Origin: an uncultured Planctomycetales bacterium
GTDB lineage: Bacteria > Planctomycetota > Planctomycetia > Isosphaerales > Isosphaeraceae
DNA length: 5,317 nt
Reading direction: 5' to 3'
Assembly: GCA_937997355.1 (NCBI GenBank)
Contig: CALKTZ010000041.1
Span: 1-5,317 of the forward strand
Positions 1-4,893 of the stretch are shown piece by piece. How positions within the stretch are numbered: position 1 is the first letter of the stretch; each line of letters starts with the position of its first letter. The notes below the pieces were generated by a model that was given only the letters and a program-made list of their open reading frames with translations, did not search any database and was not told where the DNA came from. The position numbers and the translations under genes are program-made.

Positions 1-4
1 TTTG

Positions 5-33
5 TTCGGCGCGGGTCTCCCGACCCCGCCGAA
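5..33. repeat. Strong GC-rich hairpin
   Basis: Arms at 5-17 and 22-33 form a 12-base-pair stem with one bulged base (C12) and a TCCC tetraloop. No T run follows on the + strand, so it is not a standard intrinsic terminator. Part of its sequence (GGTCTCCCGA, 14-23) recurs at 47-56, which suggests a repeat family rather than a single-use regulatory hairpin. It could still end or stabilise the transcript of a gene lying upstream of the window. Confidence 0.5.
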
Positions 34-77
34 ACCCACGACCGAAGGTCTCCCGATCTTGGGCATCGCTCGGGCTT

Positions 78-129
78 GCGAAAAAAGAGACAGGCACGGC
101 GCTCCGCTTCGAGCCAGTCCCGTTTTCGC
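78..129. repeat. REP-like palindrome, copy 1
   Basis: Imperfect inverted repeat with arms at about 78-95 and 113-129, beginning GCGAAAA and ending TTTTCGC, around a loop of about 17 bases. Its 33-base core (89-121) is identical to the core of copy 2 at 167-199, offset by 78 bases. The stem contains an A-A mismatch (GACAGGC against GCCAGTC) that copy 2 also has. Such structures resemble bacterial REP elements, but no RAYT transposase gene is present in this window. Confidence 0.7.
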
Positions 130-155
130 TCCGGCCTTCGCTCCAGCACAGTCCC

Positions 156-208
156 GCGAAAAATGGGACAGGCACGGCGCTCCGCTTCGAGCCAGTCCCC
201 ATTTTCGC
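156..208. repeat. REP-like palindrome, copy 2
   Basis: Second copy of the same palindrome, with arms at 156-173 and 191-208. The 33-base core (167-199) is identical to copy 1, while the outer stem differs slightly (AAAAATGGGAC here, AAAAAAGAGAC in copy 1). The spacer between copies carries short fragments of the same vocabulary: TTCGCTCC at 125-132 and 137-144, and CAGTCCCG at 115-122 and 149-156. This suggests a decayed or partial further unit. The string AAAATGGGAC also occurs in the palindromic element upstream of leuC (4787-4796). Confidence 0.7.
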
Positions 209-290
209 TTCGGTTCAATGATGTGATCCCCCGCGAGACCCTTAGATCCCGACCCCGCCGGACCCGAGTTCATTCCCAACGGAGCCGACC

Positions 291-971
291 ATGATCCTGG
301 CAATCGTGAAAAAAGAGCTGCGAGAGACCTGGGGGATCGCCGCCCTCGCGCTGGGGGTCTACCTGATCTATGTCGACAAGTTGACGGTTCGAGGCGTCGC
401 GAGACATTTCTCGTTCTTCGGGGCTCTGCCCGAGGTGAGGAACCGCCTCAACGACATCCCGTTTATCGGCGAGAATTTCCTGGGGATGTACGTCCTGATC
501 GGTTTTGGCCTGGCGATCGCCCTGGGGCTGCGTCAATCGGCCTGGGAGCCGAGCCAGGGGACCTCGCTCTACCTGCTGCATCTTCCACTCGGGCGACGGA
601 CCCTTTTCCTGGCGAAGTTTGCCACGGGCATTAGCCTGCTCCTGGCATGCATGCTGGTGCCGACGTTGCTGTATGGCCTCTGGGCCGCCGCGCCGGGGAC
701 CCACGCGACCCCGTTCGAATGGTCGATGACGGGGCAAGCGTTTCGTGTCTGGTCGGTGATGCCGCTGACCTATCTGGGAGCGTTTGCCAGCGGGATACGC
801 CCGGCACGCTGGTTCGGCACCCGGCTCCTGCCGTTGCCGGCGGTCCTCCTCCCCGCGGTGATCGCCTTCGCCGTCCCTGCCTGGTGGTGGGTGGGTGCAC
901 CGGTCATCGCGATCACAACCCTGGTGCTGATCAGCAACATCCTCCTGGTCGCCGAAACCCGCGATTATTGA
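291..971 (+). CDS. ABC-2 type permease-like membrane protein
   Basis: A 226-residue hydrophobic protein, probably in the cytoplasmic membrane. Visible membrane segments are near residues 14-28, 63-80, 107-131, 152-168, 179-198 and 201-221. The short cytoplasmic start (MILAIVKKELRE) and the stretch LPLGRRTLFLAKF at 98-110, before the third segment, resemble the permease subunits of ABC-2 type exporters, where a similar loop follows membrane segment 2. The partner ATPase gene is not in the window and may lie upstream. The start at 291 is preceded by only a modest purine stretch (GGAG at 281-284, 6 bases before ATG). The gene converges on the toxin gene, 31 bases away. The substrate cannot be read from sequence. 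A generic hypothetical membrane protein is the alternative. Confidence 0.65.
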   Translation: MILAIVKKELRETWGIAALALGVYLIYVDKLTVRGVARHFSFFGALPEVRNRLNDIPFIGENFLGMYVLIGFGLAIALGLRQSAWEPSQGTSLYLLHLPLGRRTLFLAKFATGISLLLACMLVPTLLYGLWAAAPGTHATPFEWSMTGQAFRVWSVMPLTYLGAFASGIRPARWFGTRLLPLPAVLLPAVIAFAVPAWWWVGAPVIAITTLVLISNILLVAETRDY

Positions 972-978
972 GCAATAA
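965..978. repeat. AT-rich palindrome between convergent genes
   Basis: TTATTG and CAATAA (965-970 and 973-978) form an almost perfect palindrome that spans the permease stop codon, in an otherwise GC-rich setting. The loop is very short and no T run follows, so it is a poor terminator. It could be a protein-binding site or chance. Confidence 0.25.
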
Positions 979-1002
979 CAATCCTCGATGATCGAAAAGC
1001 CA

Positions 1003-1272
1003 TCAAAGTTGGTTCAAGAGTCGATCATATTCCGCGTGCGAACCGATCCAGAACCAGGTGATTGTGTCGCCTTCCCAGAGCCCCAACGCCCGATATCCCG
1101 ACCCGACGCGCACCGAATAGATCGGCCGGCGCTGGCTGACTCGCTTGAATTGCAGGCTCGGGTGGTACGGATCGGCTCGCCACAAGGTATATGCGCGGGA
1201 GGCTTGCCGACGCACCGAATCCGGGAGCCGGCCGAGCCGGTCCAGGAACCCCGCGGTGACGACCGAGTTCAT
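1003..1272 (-). CDS. RelE/ParE-type toxin of a type II toxin-antitoxin system
   Basis: An 89-residue basic protein of typical size for the RelE/ParE superfamily. Members of that fold either cleave mRNA at the ribosome or inhibit gyrase; which applies here cannot be told. The recognisable C-terminal half runs from basic residues around K43-R49 through IYSVRVGSGYRAL (51-63) to WFWIGSHAEYDRLL (73-86). This ends with the His/Tyr pair (H79, Y82) common in RelE-like toxins of this type. The N-terminal helices (about 8-33) also match the fold. The start codon overlaps the antitoxin stop as ATGA (1272-1269), so translation is probably coupled and the toxin made only after the antitoxin. The family call is fairly secure from the combined size, motif and partner. 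Confidence 0.82.
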   Translation of the reverse strand: MNSVVTAGFLDRLGRLPDSVRRQASRAYTLWRADPYHPSLQFKRVSQRRPIYSVRVGSGYRALGLWEGDTITWFWIGSHAEYDRLLNQL

Positions 1273-1508
1273 TGAGGGGACCCGGCGGGCGGGAAGACAT
1301 CATCAAGCGGGCGCGTATCGCCGTTCGCAACTTCCCGTTGCACCTCCGCGACCATGCGATCCCACTGATCGTCGGTCGTCGCGGCGAAACGAGCCGACCA
1401 GGTTCGCTCATCATCGAGTTCGGCCAGTAACCGGGCGGCGATCGCATCCTGGTCTTCGATCGGGAGTTTCTCGATCTCGGCGACCGCTTTTTGTAACAGT
1501 GTCGTCAT
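1269..1508 (-). CDS. Antitoxin of the RelE/ParE-type pair
   Basis: A 79-residue acidic protein immediately upstream of the toxin. The N-terminal part (about 3-35) is a predicted amphipathic helical region with LLQKAVAEIEKLP (4-16) and DAIAARLLAELDDER (21-35). A W-containing linker follows (W37, W49), then a second helix (about 46-62) and a proline-rich tail ending in PLDDVFPPAG. This layout is common in small antitoxins paired with RelE/HigB-like toxins, where the C-terminal part wraps the toxin. I chose the start at 1508 and not an in-frame ATG 12 codons upstream (1544) because GGAGG lies 4 bases before it and the conserved-looking protein begins here. Type II antitoxins usually repress their own promoter with the toxin; no clear operator is visible. 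Confidence 0.78.
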   Translation of the reverse strand: MTTLLQKAVAEIEKLPIEDQDAIAARLLAELDDERTWSARFAATTDDQWDRMVAEVQREVANGDTRPLDDVFPPAGSPQ

Positions 1509-1512
1509 CGGG

Positions 1513-1517
1513 CCTCC
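1513..1517 (-). promoter_or_regulatory. Ribosome binding site deciding the antitoxin start
   Basis: Read on the - strand, GGAGG stands 4 bases upstream of the ATG at 1508-1506. It is one of the clearest Shine-Dalgarno sequences in the window and favours the shorter, 79-residue antitoxin. Confidence 0.6.
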
Positions 1518-1653
1518 GATGGATAAGACGCCTGGCACCGCCATACCAGCTCCAGTTTACCGCATCCCTCTGAGATGAAACCAGCCTCGGCCCAGAGGCA
1601 TCGGTTCTTGTGCCACCTCCTCGGATCTGGTCCTTGGCCATCACCTCCCGACC

Positions 1654-1682
1654 TTGCCCTGGAGGGGGTACACAAGTAAACT
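1654..1682 (+). promoter_or_regulatory. Candidate sigma-70-type promoter for lipB-lipA
   Basis: TTGCCC (1654-1659) and TAAACT (1677-1682) are separated by 17 bases, and each matches four of six consensus positions. Transcription would begin near 1689, giving a leader of about 115 bases that contains the two hairpins upstream of lipB. Found by eye only; planctomycete promoters are poorly defined. Confidence 0.35.
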
Positions 1683-1702
1683 AGAGGGGTGCTTCGAGGA
1701 CG

Positions 1703-1747
1703 GGAAAATCCCTCGGCCTGCCGAGTTTGGGCACCCTCGGATTTTCC
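1703..1747 (+). promoter_or_regulatory. Compound stem-loop in the lipB leader
   Basis: GGAAAATCC (1703-1711) and GGATTTTCC (1739-1747) form a perfect 9-base-pair stem that encloses a second hairpin, CTCGG/CCGAG (1712-1716 and 1721-1725). A competing pairing exists: GGGTGC (1687-1692) with GCACCC (1731-1736), enclosing CGAGG (1695-1699) with CCTCG (1711-1715). The two folds share bases and exclude each other, as in switching leaders. It matches no riboswitch class I recognise. Confidence 0.35.
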
Positions 1748-1749
1748 GT

Positions 1750-1775
1750 AAAACCTGGTGGGGCTAGGTTTTTTT
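1750..1775 (+). terminator. Terminator-like hairpin with T run ahead of lipB
   Basis: AAAACCT (1750-1756) pairs with AGGTTTT (1766-1772) around a 9-base loop, and seven consecutive T residues span 1769-1775. The shape is that of an intrinsic terminator, but the stem is weak (mostly A-T pairs) and part of the T run is in the stem. No + strand gene ends just upstream, so if it works it would act on the lipB transcript itself. Confidence 0.3.
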
Positions 1776-1803
1776 ATCGCAAAAGAGAGGGACGGATCGA
1801 CCG

Positions 1804-2538
1804 ATGAAGCTGTCCCTCAATCCACCCCCCCTCGAAGTCTTTATGCTGGGGATCGTCGATTTCAAGGAAGTCCAGCAGCTCCAGCGTCGGCAGGTCTACG
1901 AGGTCGGAGAAGGGGCGGGGGCATCCCTCATCCTCTGCGAGCATCCCCCCACGATCAGCGTCGGCCGGGAAGGGAGCCGGGCGCACATCGCGGCCGATGA
2001 CGACTTCTTGAAATCGCTCGGGATCGGCGTCCACTGGGTCAATCGGGGGAGCGGGTGCGTGCTGCATCTCCCCGGCCAGCTCGCCGCCTATCTGACCCTC
2101 CCCCTCGACGCCTTCGGCCTCACCGTCCAGGACTACCTGGACCGGCTCCACGAGGCGATCCTCGGCGTGCTGGCCGAGTTCACCCTGGTCGGGACCGCCC
2201 AGCCGCAGACCGGCGGGGTCTACCTGGGGGAGCAGCGGGTCGCTTCGGTCGGCGTGGCGGTCAATCGCTGGGTCGCCTATCATGGGTTGACGCTCAATGT
2301 CGGGCCGAGCCTCAGCCTGTTCCATCTCCTCGACGAGCCCGGGCCGTTCGCCAACCGGCTGCGTCAGACGTCGATGGAATCGAGGCGTCAGCGCACCACG
2401 CCGATGGCCAAGGTCCGGGAGTCGATGATCCGGAATCTGGAAGCGACCTTCCGAATCCCGTCGCATCACGTGTACACCAGCCACCCATTGGTCCGCCGGA
2501 AAGTATTGAGCCATGCCTACGCCCCCAGCCCGGGATAA
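1804..2538 (+). CDS. lipB: Octanoyltransferase LipB-like protein with altered active site
   Basis: LipB moves octanoate from octanoyl-ACP to the lysine of lipoyl domains (2-oxoacid dehydrogenase E2 subunits, GcvH) in the cytoplasm; LipA then adds sulfur. This 244-residue protein keeps the family signatures LILCEHPPTISVGR (42-55), NRGSGCVLHLPGQ (80-92, equivalent to RGGxxTxHGPGQ) and VYLGEQRVASVGV...YHGLTLNV (139-166). However, the lysine of the E. coli KICSLG segment is Arg145 here. The cysteine of the E. coli NPCGY segment is replaced as well: the local sequence is DEPGPFA, with Pro179 at the aligned site. Both catalytic-pair residues are therefore absent. Cys45 and Cys85 are the only cysteines. 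The C-terminal tail (about 217-244, HHVYTSHPLVRR) extends past the E. coli length of 213. The start at 1804 has a weak, distant purine stretch; ATG at 1843 is an alternative. The location directly before lipA supports a role in lipoylation, but the exact chemistry is uncertain. Confidence 0.85.
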   Translation: MKLSLNPPPLEVFMLGIVDFKEVQQLQRRQVYEVGEGAGASLILCEHPPTISVGREGSRAHIAADDDFLKSLGIGVHWVNRGSGCVLHLPGQLAAYLTLPLDAFGLTVQDYLDRLHEAILGVLAEFTLVGTAQPQTGGVYLGEQRVASVGVAVNRWVAYHGLTLNVGPSLSLFHLLDEPGPFANRLRQTSMESRRQRTTPMAKVRESMIRNLEATFRIPSHHVYTSHPLVRRKVLSHAYAPSPG

Positions 2539-3523
2539 CTCCAGTTCCAACGGTTTGCCGGGCCTGACGGTCATCGAGCTGGATGCTCCCGCGAACCCAT
2601 CGATCGACGGCGGCGGGGGAGGCTGCGGCGTCGGCATCGTGGCGATCGAGCCGGCCAGGCCGAAGCGATTGCCGGAATGGCTCCGGCGGCCGATTCCCGC
2701 GACGGGGGGCATGGGCTTCACCAAAAGCCTCGTGGCCGACCTCGGCCTGGAGACGATCTGCGAGAGTGCCCGCTGCCCGAATCGCACCGAGTGCTGGACC
2801 CGCCGCACGGCGACCTTCATGATTTTGGGGGATACCTGCACCCGGCCTTGCGGGTTTTGCTCGGTGAAGCGGGGACATCCCGAGCCCCTGGCACTGGATG
2901 AGCCCGACCGCCTGGCCGAGGCCTGCGCGCGGCTCGGCCTGCGGCATGTGGTGATCACCTCGGTCACCCGCGACGACCTCCCCGACGGCGGCGCCGATCA
3001 CTTTCGCCGTTGCATCCTGGCCGTCCGCGAGCGCACCGGCGCCACGATCGAGGTCCTCACCCCCGATTTCGATGGCCGGCCCGAGTCGATCGACATCGTC
3101 CTCGATGCCGCGCCCGAGGTCTTCAACCACAACCTGGAGACGGTCGCCCGGCTCCAGCAGTACGTCCGCCGCAAGGCGCAGTACGAGGTGAGCCTCAAGG
3201 TCCTGGAACACGTCAAGAAGGCCCGGCCGGAAGTCCGGACCAAGAGCGGGCTCATGCTCGGGCTCGGCGAGACGACCGAGGAGCTGATCGAAACCTTCGC
3301 CGATCTCCGCGAGGTCGGCTGCGACTTCCTCACCCTGGGGCAGTATCTCCAGCCGTCGACGACCCGCTATCTCCAGGTGTCGCGGTATGTCCCCCCCGAG
3401 GAGTTCGACGAGCTGGGGCGGATCGCCCGGCAGTTGGGCTTCGCCGACGTCGCCAGCGGGCCTTATGTGCGGTCGAGCTATCACGCCGACGAGATGGCAA
3501 AAATGAACATCACGCCGCATTGA
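2513..3523 (+). CDS. lipA: Lipoyl synthase (radical SAM)
   Basis: LipA inserts two sulfur atoms into protein-bound octanoyl groups, using S-adenosylmethionine and two 4Fe-4S clusters. All signatures are present. C83-x4-C88-x5-C94 (CESARCPNRTEC) binds the auxiliary cluster, and C109-x3-C113-x2-C116 (CTRPCGFC) binds the radical SAM cluster. ITSVTRDDLPDGGA and TPDF follow, and the C-terminal RSSY (320-323) supplies the serine ligand of the auxiliary cluster. The length of 336 is slightly above the E. coli length of 321; the excess is an N-terminal extension of about 48 residues with a run of five glycines (33-37). The start codon lies inside lipB (26-base overlap), with GGAAAG 9 bases upstream, so translation is probably coupled to lipB. 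A start further in is possible because the extension is not conserved-looking, but the catalytic core is intact. Confidence 0.96.
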   Translation: MPTPPARDNSSSNGLPGLTVIELDAPANPSIDGGGGGCGVGIVAIEPARPKRLPEWLRRPIPATGGMGFTKSLVADLGLETICESARCPNRTECWTRRTATFMILGDTCTRPCGFCSVKRGHPEPLALDEPDRLAEACARLGLRHVVITSVTRDDLPDGGADHFRRCILAVRERTGATIEVLTPDFDGRPESIDIVLDAAPEVFNHNLETVARLQQYVRRKAQYEVSLKVLEHVKKARPEVRTKSGLMLGLGETTEELIETFADLREVGCDFLTLGQYLQPSTTRYLQVSRYVPPEEFDELGRIARQLGFADVASGPYVRSSYHADEMAKMNITPH

Positions 3524-3576
3524 TCATTGAATTCACGCCTCCGATACTCGGCTGAGACCTTCAACCCGCGGCCGCC

Positions 3577-4548
3577 TTACCGGAATTCTCTCAAGAATGC
3601 CGCTTGAAGGGCGGGGCTTGCTCGCTCCTTGACCGCCGCCTCGATCCGTTCACGGATTCGCGAATCATCCTTGTAAATTCGGAGCGCGGTCAAGGAAGCG
3701 GCCGCCCTCGGCTCCGGCCCGGTCGCGACGAGCTCGATCAGGTAGTCGATGGCAACGGGACGCCGCAGGATGGCGATCGCGAGGAGGATCTGCTGGTTCA
3801 ATTCCCGGGAGACGGATCGATTCAGGCACATCCTGAGAGGTTCGAGGGCTTCGGGCAATCGCGATTTTCCGAGGGCCAGGGTAGCGGCTTCGCATTTGTC
3901 CGCGTCGATCGGATCGAGGAAATCGGCGACGAAGGAGAGGTTCTCCTCGTGATCGACCGCCAGGAGCCCGCCGAGGCATTCGGAAAGCACGTCCGGGTCC
4001 TTGTCGCCGATGAGGGCCTTCAATCGGAGCACCAGCCCCGCGCCTTCGGTCCCGACCGCCCCGATCGCCACGGCGGCGGCCCCCCTCACTTCCTTCGATG
4101 GATCGATGAGGGCATCGACCAGCAGGGGGAGCGAGCTGGAGCCTTCGATCCGCGCGAGGGCGATGAGCGCCGCGGCGCGAAGCGGAGGGGCGGAATCTTC
4201 GGGAGGTCCCCAGGCCGGCTCAAACTGGATGTGTCTCGCCGCTTTCCGGAAGATTTCCGTCCCCTGATGCTCCATCTTGTTCAGCGCCTCGACGATCGCG
4301 ATCTTGGCCCGGCAGAGCTTGTCGTCCTTGAGCGGATGGGCCATGAACCGGTCGAAGGCGGCCTCGAGATCCCTGGCCAGATCGTTGAGGGTGTTCTCAC
4401 CGGCGATCGCCGCTGCGGCGGCAACGACCAGATTCGACCGGTCGCCGATTCGTTTCCGAAGCTCGGGGAGTGTCTCGGAGTTGATGATTTGCCCGCGGAG
4501 TGACCGGAGTGTTGCCAGCTTGTCGTCGAGTGATTCGCGGCCTGCCAT
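3577..4548 (-). CDS. HEAT-repeat protein, function unknown
   Basis: A 323-residue soluble-looking protein with no signal peptide or membrane segment. From about residue 120 onward it is a chain of HEAT-like helical pairs of roughly 30 residues each: near 121-149, 151-181, 184-212, 215-244, 247-277 and 279-308. They show recurring features such as LRAAALIALARI (123-134), VRGAAAVAIGAVG (154-166) and RAAASLTALRIY (281-292). The N-terminal 110 residues are also helical but less regular (LVVAAAAAIAG at 40-50). HEAT solenoids usually serve as protein-binding scaffolds; no enzymatic motif is visible. The start at 4548 has a weak GGGA upstream and no competing ATG nearby. The gene is convergent with lipA (53 bases between stops), so it is not part of the lip operon. 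The partner is unknown. Confidence 0.85.
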   Translation of the reverse strand: MAGRESLDDKLATLRSLRGQIINSETLPELRKRIGDRSNLVVAAAAAIAGENTLNDLARDLEAAFDRFMAHPLKDDKLCRAKIAIVEALNKMEHQGTEIFRKAARHIQFEPAWGPPEDSAPPLRAAALIALARIEGSSSLPLLVDALIDPSKEVRGAAAVAIGAVGTEGAGLVLRLKALIGDKDPDVLSECLGGLLAVDHEENLSFVADFLDPIDADKCEAATLALGKSRLPEALEPLRMCLNRSVSRELNQQILLAIAILRRPVAIDYLIELVATGPEPRAAASLTALRIYKDDSRIRERIEAAVKERASPALQAAFLREFR

Positions 4549-4687
4549 GATGCGTCCCGGGGCGGAGTGAACGGTTCATCGATCGACCGGTATCATACTC
4601 CAATCCTCGTTCTCACATGCGAAGTCGGCCTTGCCGTGACGCTCGAAGCACGGCCGATGAGCCGGCGATGACTCACGCCGGGCGACT

Positions 4688-4695
4688 TGAGCGAC
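4688..4695. repeat. Left 8-base direct repeat (target duplication)
   Basis: TGAGCGAC directly abuts the left end of the palindromic element. The identical octamer abuts its right end at 4849-4856. The bases just outside and inside the repeat differ, so the match is exactly eight bases, as expected for a transposition footprint. Confidence 0.7.
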
Positions 4696-4848
4696 GGGTG
4701 CCCCACCCGATTTTGGCGAGGCGCAGGGGACTGTCCCGATTTTCCACGTCAATGAGCCGATGACCGCACGATCTTACCGATCGTGGAAAATGGGACTGTC
4801 CCCGGAGGCGAGTCCCGATGCCAAAATCGGGTGGGGCGTGGGGCACCC
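4696..4848. mobile_element. MITE-like palindromic insertion, 153 bases
   Basis: The outer inverted repeats run GGGTGCCCCACCCGATTTTGGC (4696-4717) against the complement of 4820-4848. They are identical except that the right arm carries a tandem duplication of GTGGGGC (4831-4837 and 4838-4844). An inner inverted repeat pairs 4726-4748 with 4782-4803, with one mismatch and one bulge; each arm itself contains near-palindromic GGGACTGTCCC. A third possible hairpin, CACGATC/GATCGTG (4767-4773 and 4779-4785), competes with the inner stem. The element has no coding capacity and is flanked by a perfect 8-base duplication. Together these are the hallmarks of a non-autonomous element mobilised by a transposase elsewhere. 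Several IS families make 8-base duplications (for example IS66, ISL3, IS1595); I cannot assign one. Confidence 0.72.
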
Positions 4849-4856
4849 TGAGCGAC
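4849..4856. repeat. Right 8-base direct repeat (target duplication)
   Basis: TGAGCGAC, identical to 4688-4695, begins at the base after the last position of the right terminal inverted repeat. Confidence 0.7.
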
Positions 4857-4864
4857 CGCGCATC

Positions 4865-4893
4865 TTGTCGTGTCGTCCGGCGATTGCGACAAT
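4865..4893 (+). promoter_or_regulatory. Weak promoter candidate for leuC
   Basis: TTGTCG (4865-4870) and GACAAT (4888-4893) are 17 bases apart, and each matches four of six consensus positions. It would give a leader of about 145 bases before leuC. It starts 9 bases after the MITE-like element ends. Chance occurrence is quite possible. Confidence 0.22.

Larger units (their letters stand above)
1..290. other. Gene-free region rich in palindromic repeats
   Basis: I see no credible gene here. Open frames that cross it run through repeated hairpin sequence and have arginine/serine/proline-rich translations with no recognisable family. The region holds a GC-rich hairpin (5-33), a 10-base direct repeat GGTCTCCCGA at 14-23 and 47-56, and two REP-like palindromes (78-129 and 156-208). 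The last 80 bases lead into the permease gene. I found no convincing promoter with both boxes, so the permease may belong to an operon that starts upstream of the window. Confidence 0.7.
1509..1803. other. Divergent control region between antitoxin and lipB
   Basis: This 295-base gap must hold the promoters of both the toxin-antitoxin operon (leftward) and lipB-lipA (rightward). On the lipB side I see a promoter candidate (1654-1682), a compound hairpin (1703-1747) and a terminator-like hairpin (1750-1775). On the antitoxin side there is a GCCTC/GAGGC inverted repeat (1584-1588 and 1595-1599), about 76 bases upstream of the antitoxin start. It is short and only weakly suggestive of an operator. 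No gene is evident. Confidence 0.6.

Noticed and set aside
78..208. CRISPR array
   Set aside because: There are only two units, each is a self-complementary hairpin, and the spacing contains fragments of the same repeat; there are no cas genes.
2..226. Possible small gene across the 5' repeats
   Set aside because: The frame consists of translated repeat units and has no ribosome binding site or protein-like pattern.
270..737. A 155-codon open frame on the - strand opposite the permease gene
   Set aside because: Its translation is polar and low-complexity, while the + strand frame has clear membrane segments.
1774..2967. A 397-codon open frame on the - strand opposite lipB and the start of lipA
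   Set aside because: It lies antisense to two well-identified genes. Its translation is Arg/Pro/Gly-rich with no family resemblance, as expected for a shadow frame in GC-rich DNA.
2312..3520. A 402-codon open frame on the - strand opposite lipA
   Set aside because: It mirrors the lipA reading frame almost end to end and has no recognisable domain; lipA has complete catalytic motifs on the other strand.
3524..3576. Bidirectional terminator between lipA and the HEAT gene
   Set aside because: Only a 4-base-pair CCGA/TCGG hairpin (3541-3551) is present, with no T run on either strand.
3604..4503. A 299-codon open frame on the + strand opposite the HEAT gene
   Set aside because: The - strand frame shows regular HEAT repeats; the + strand translation has no periodicity or domain.
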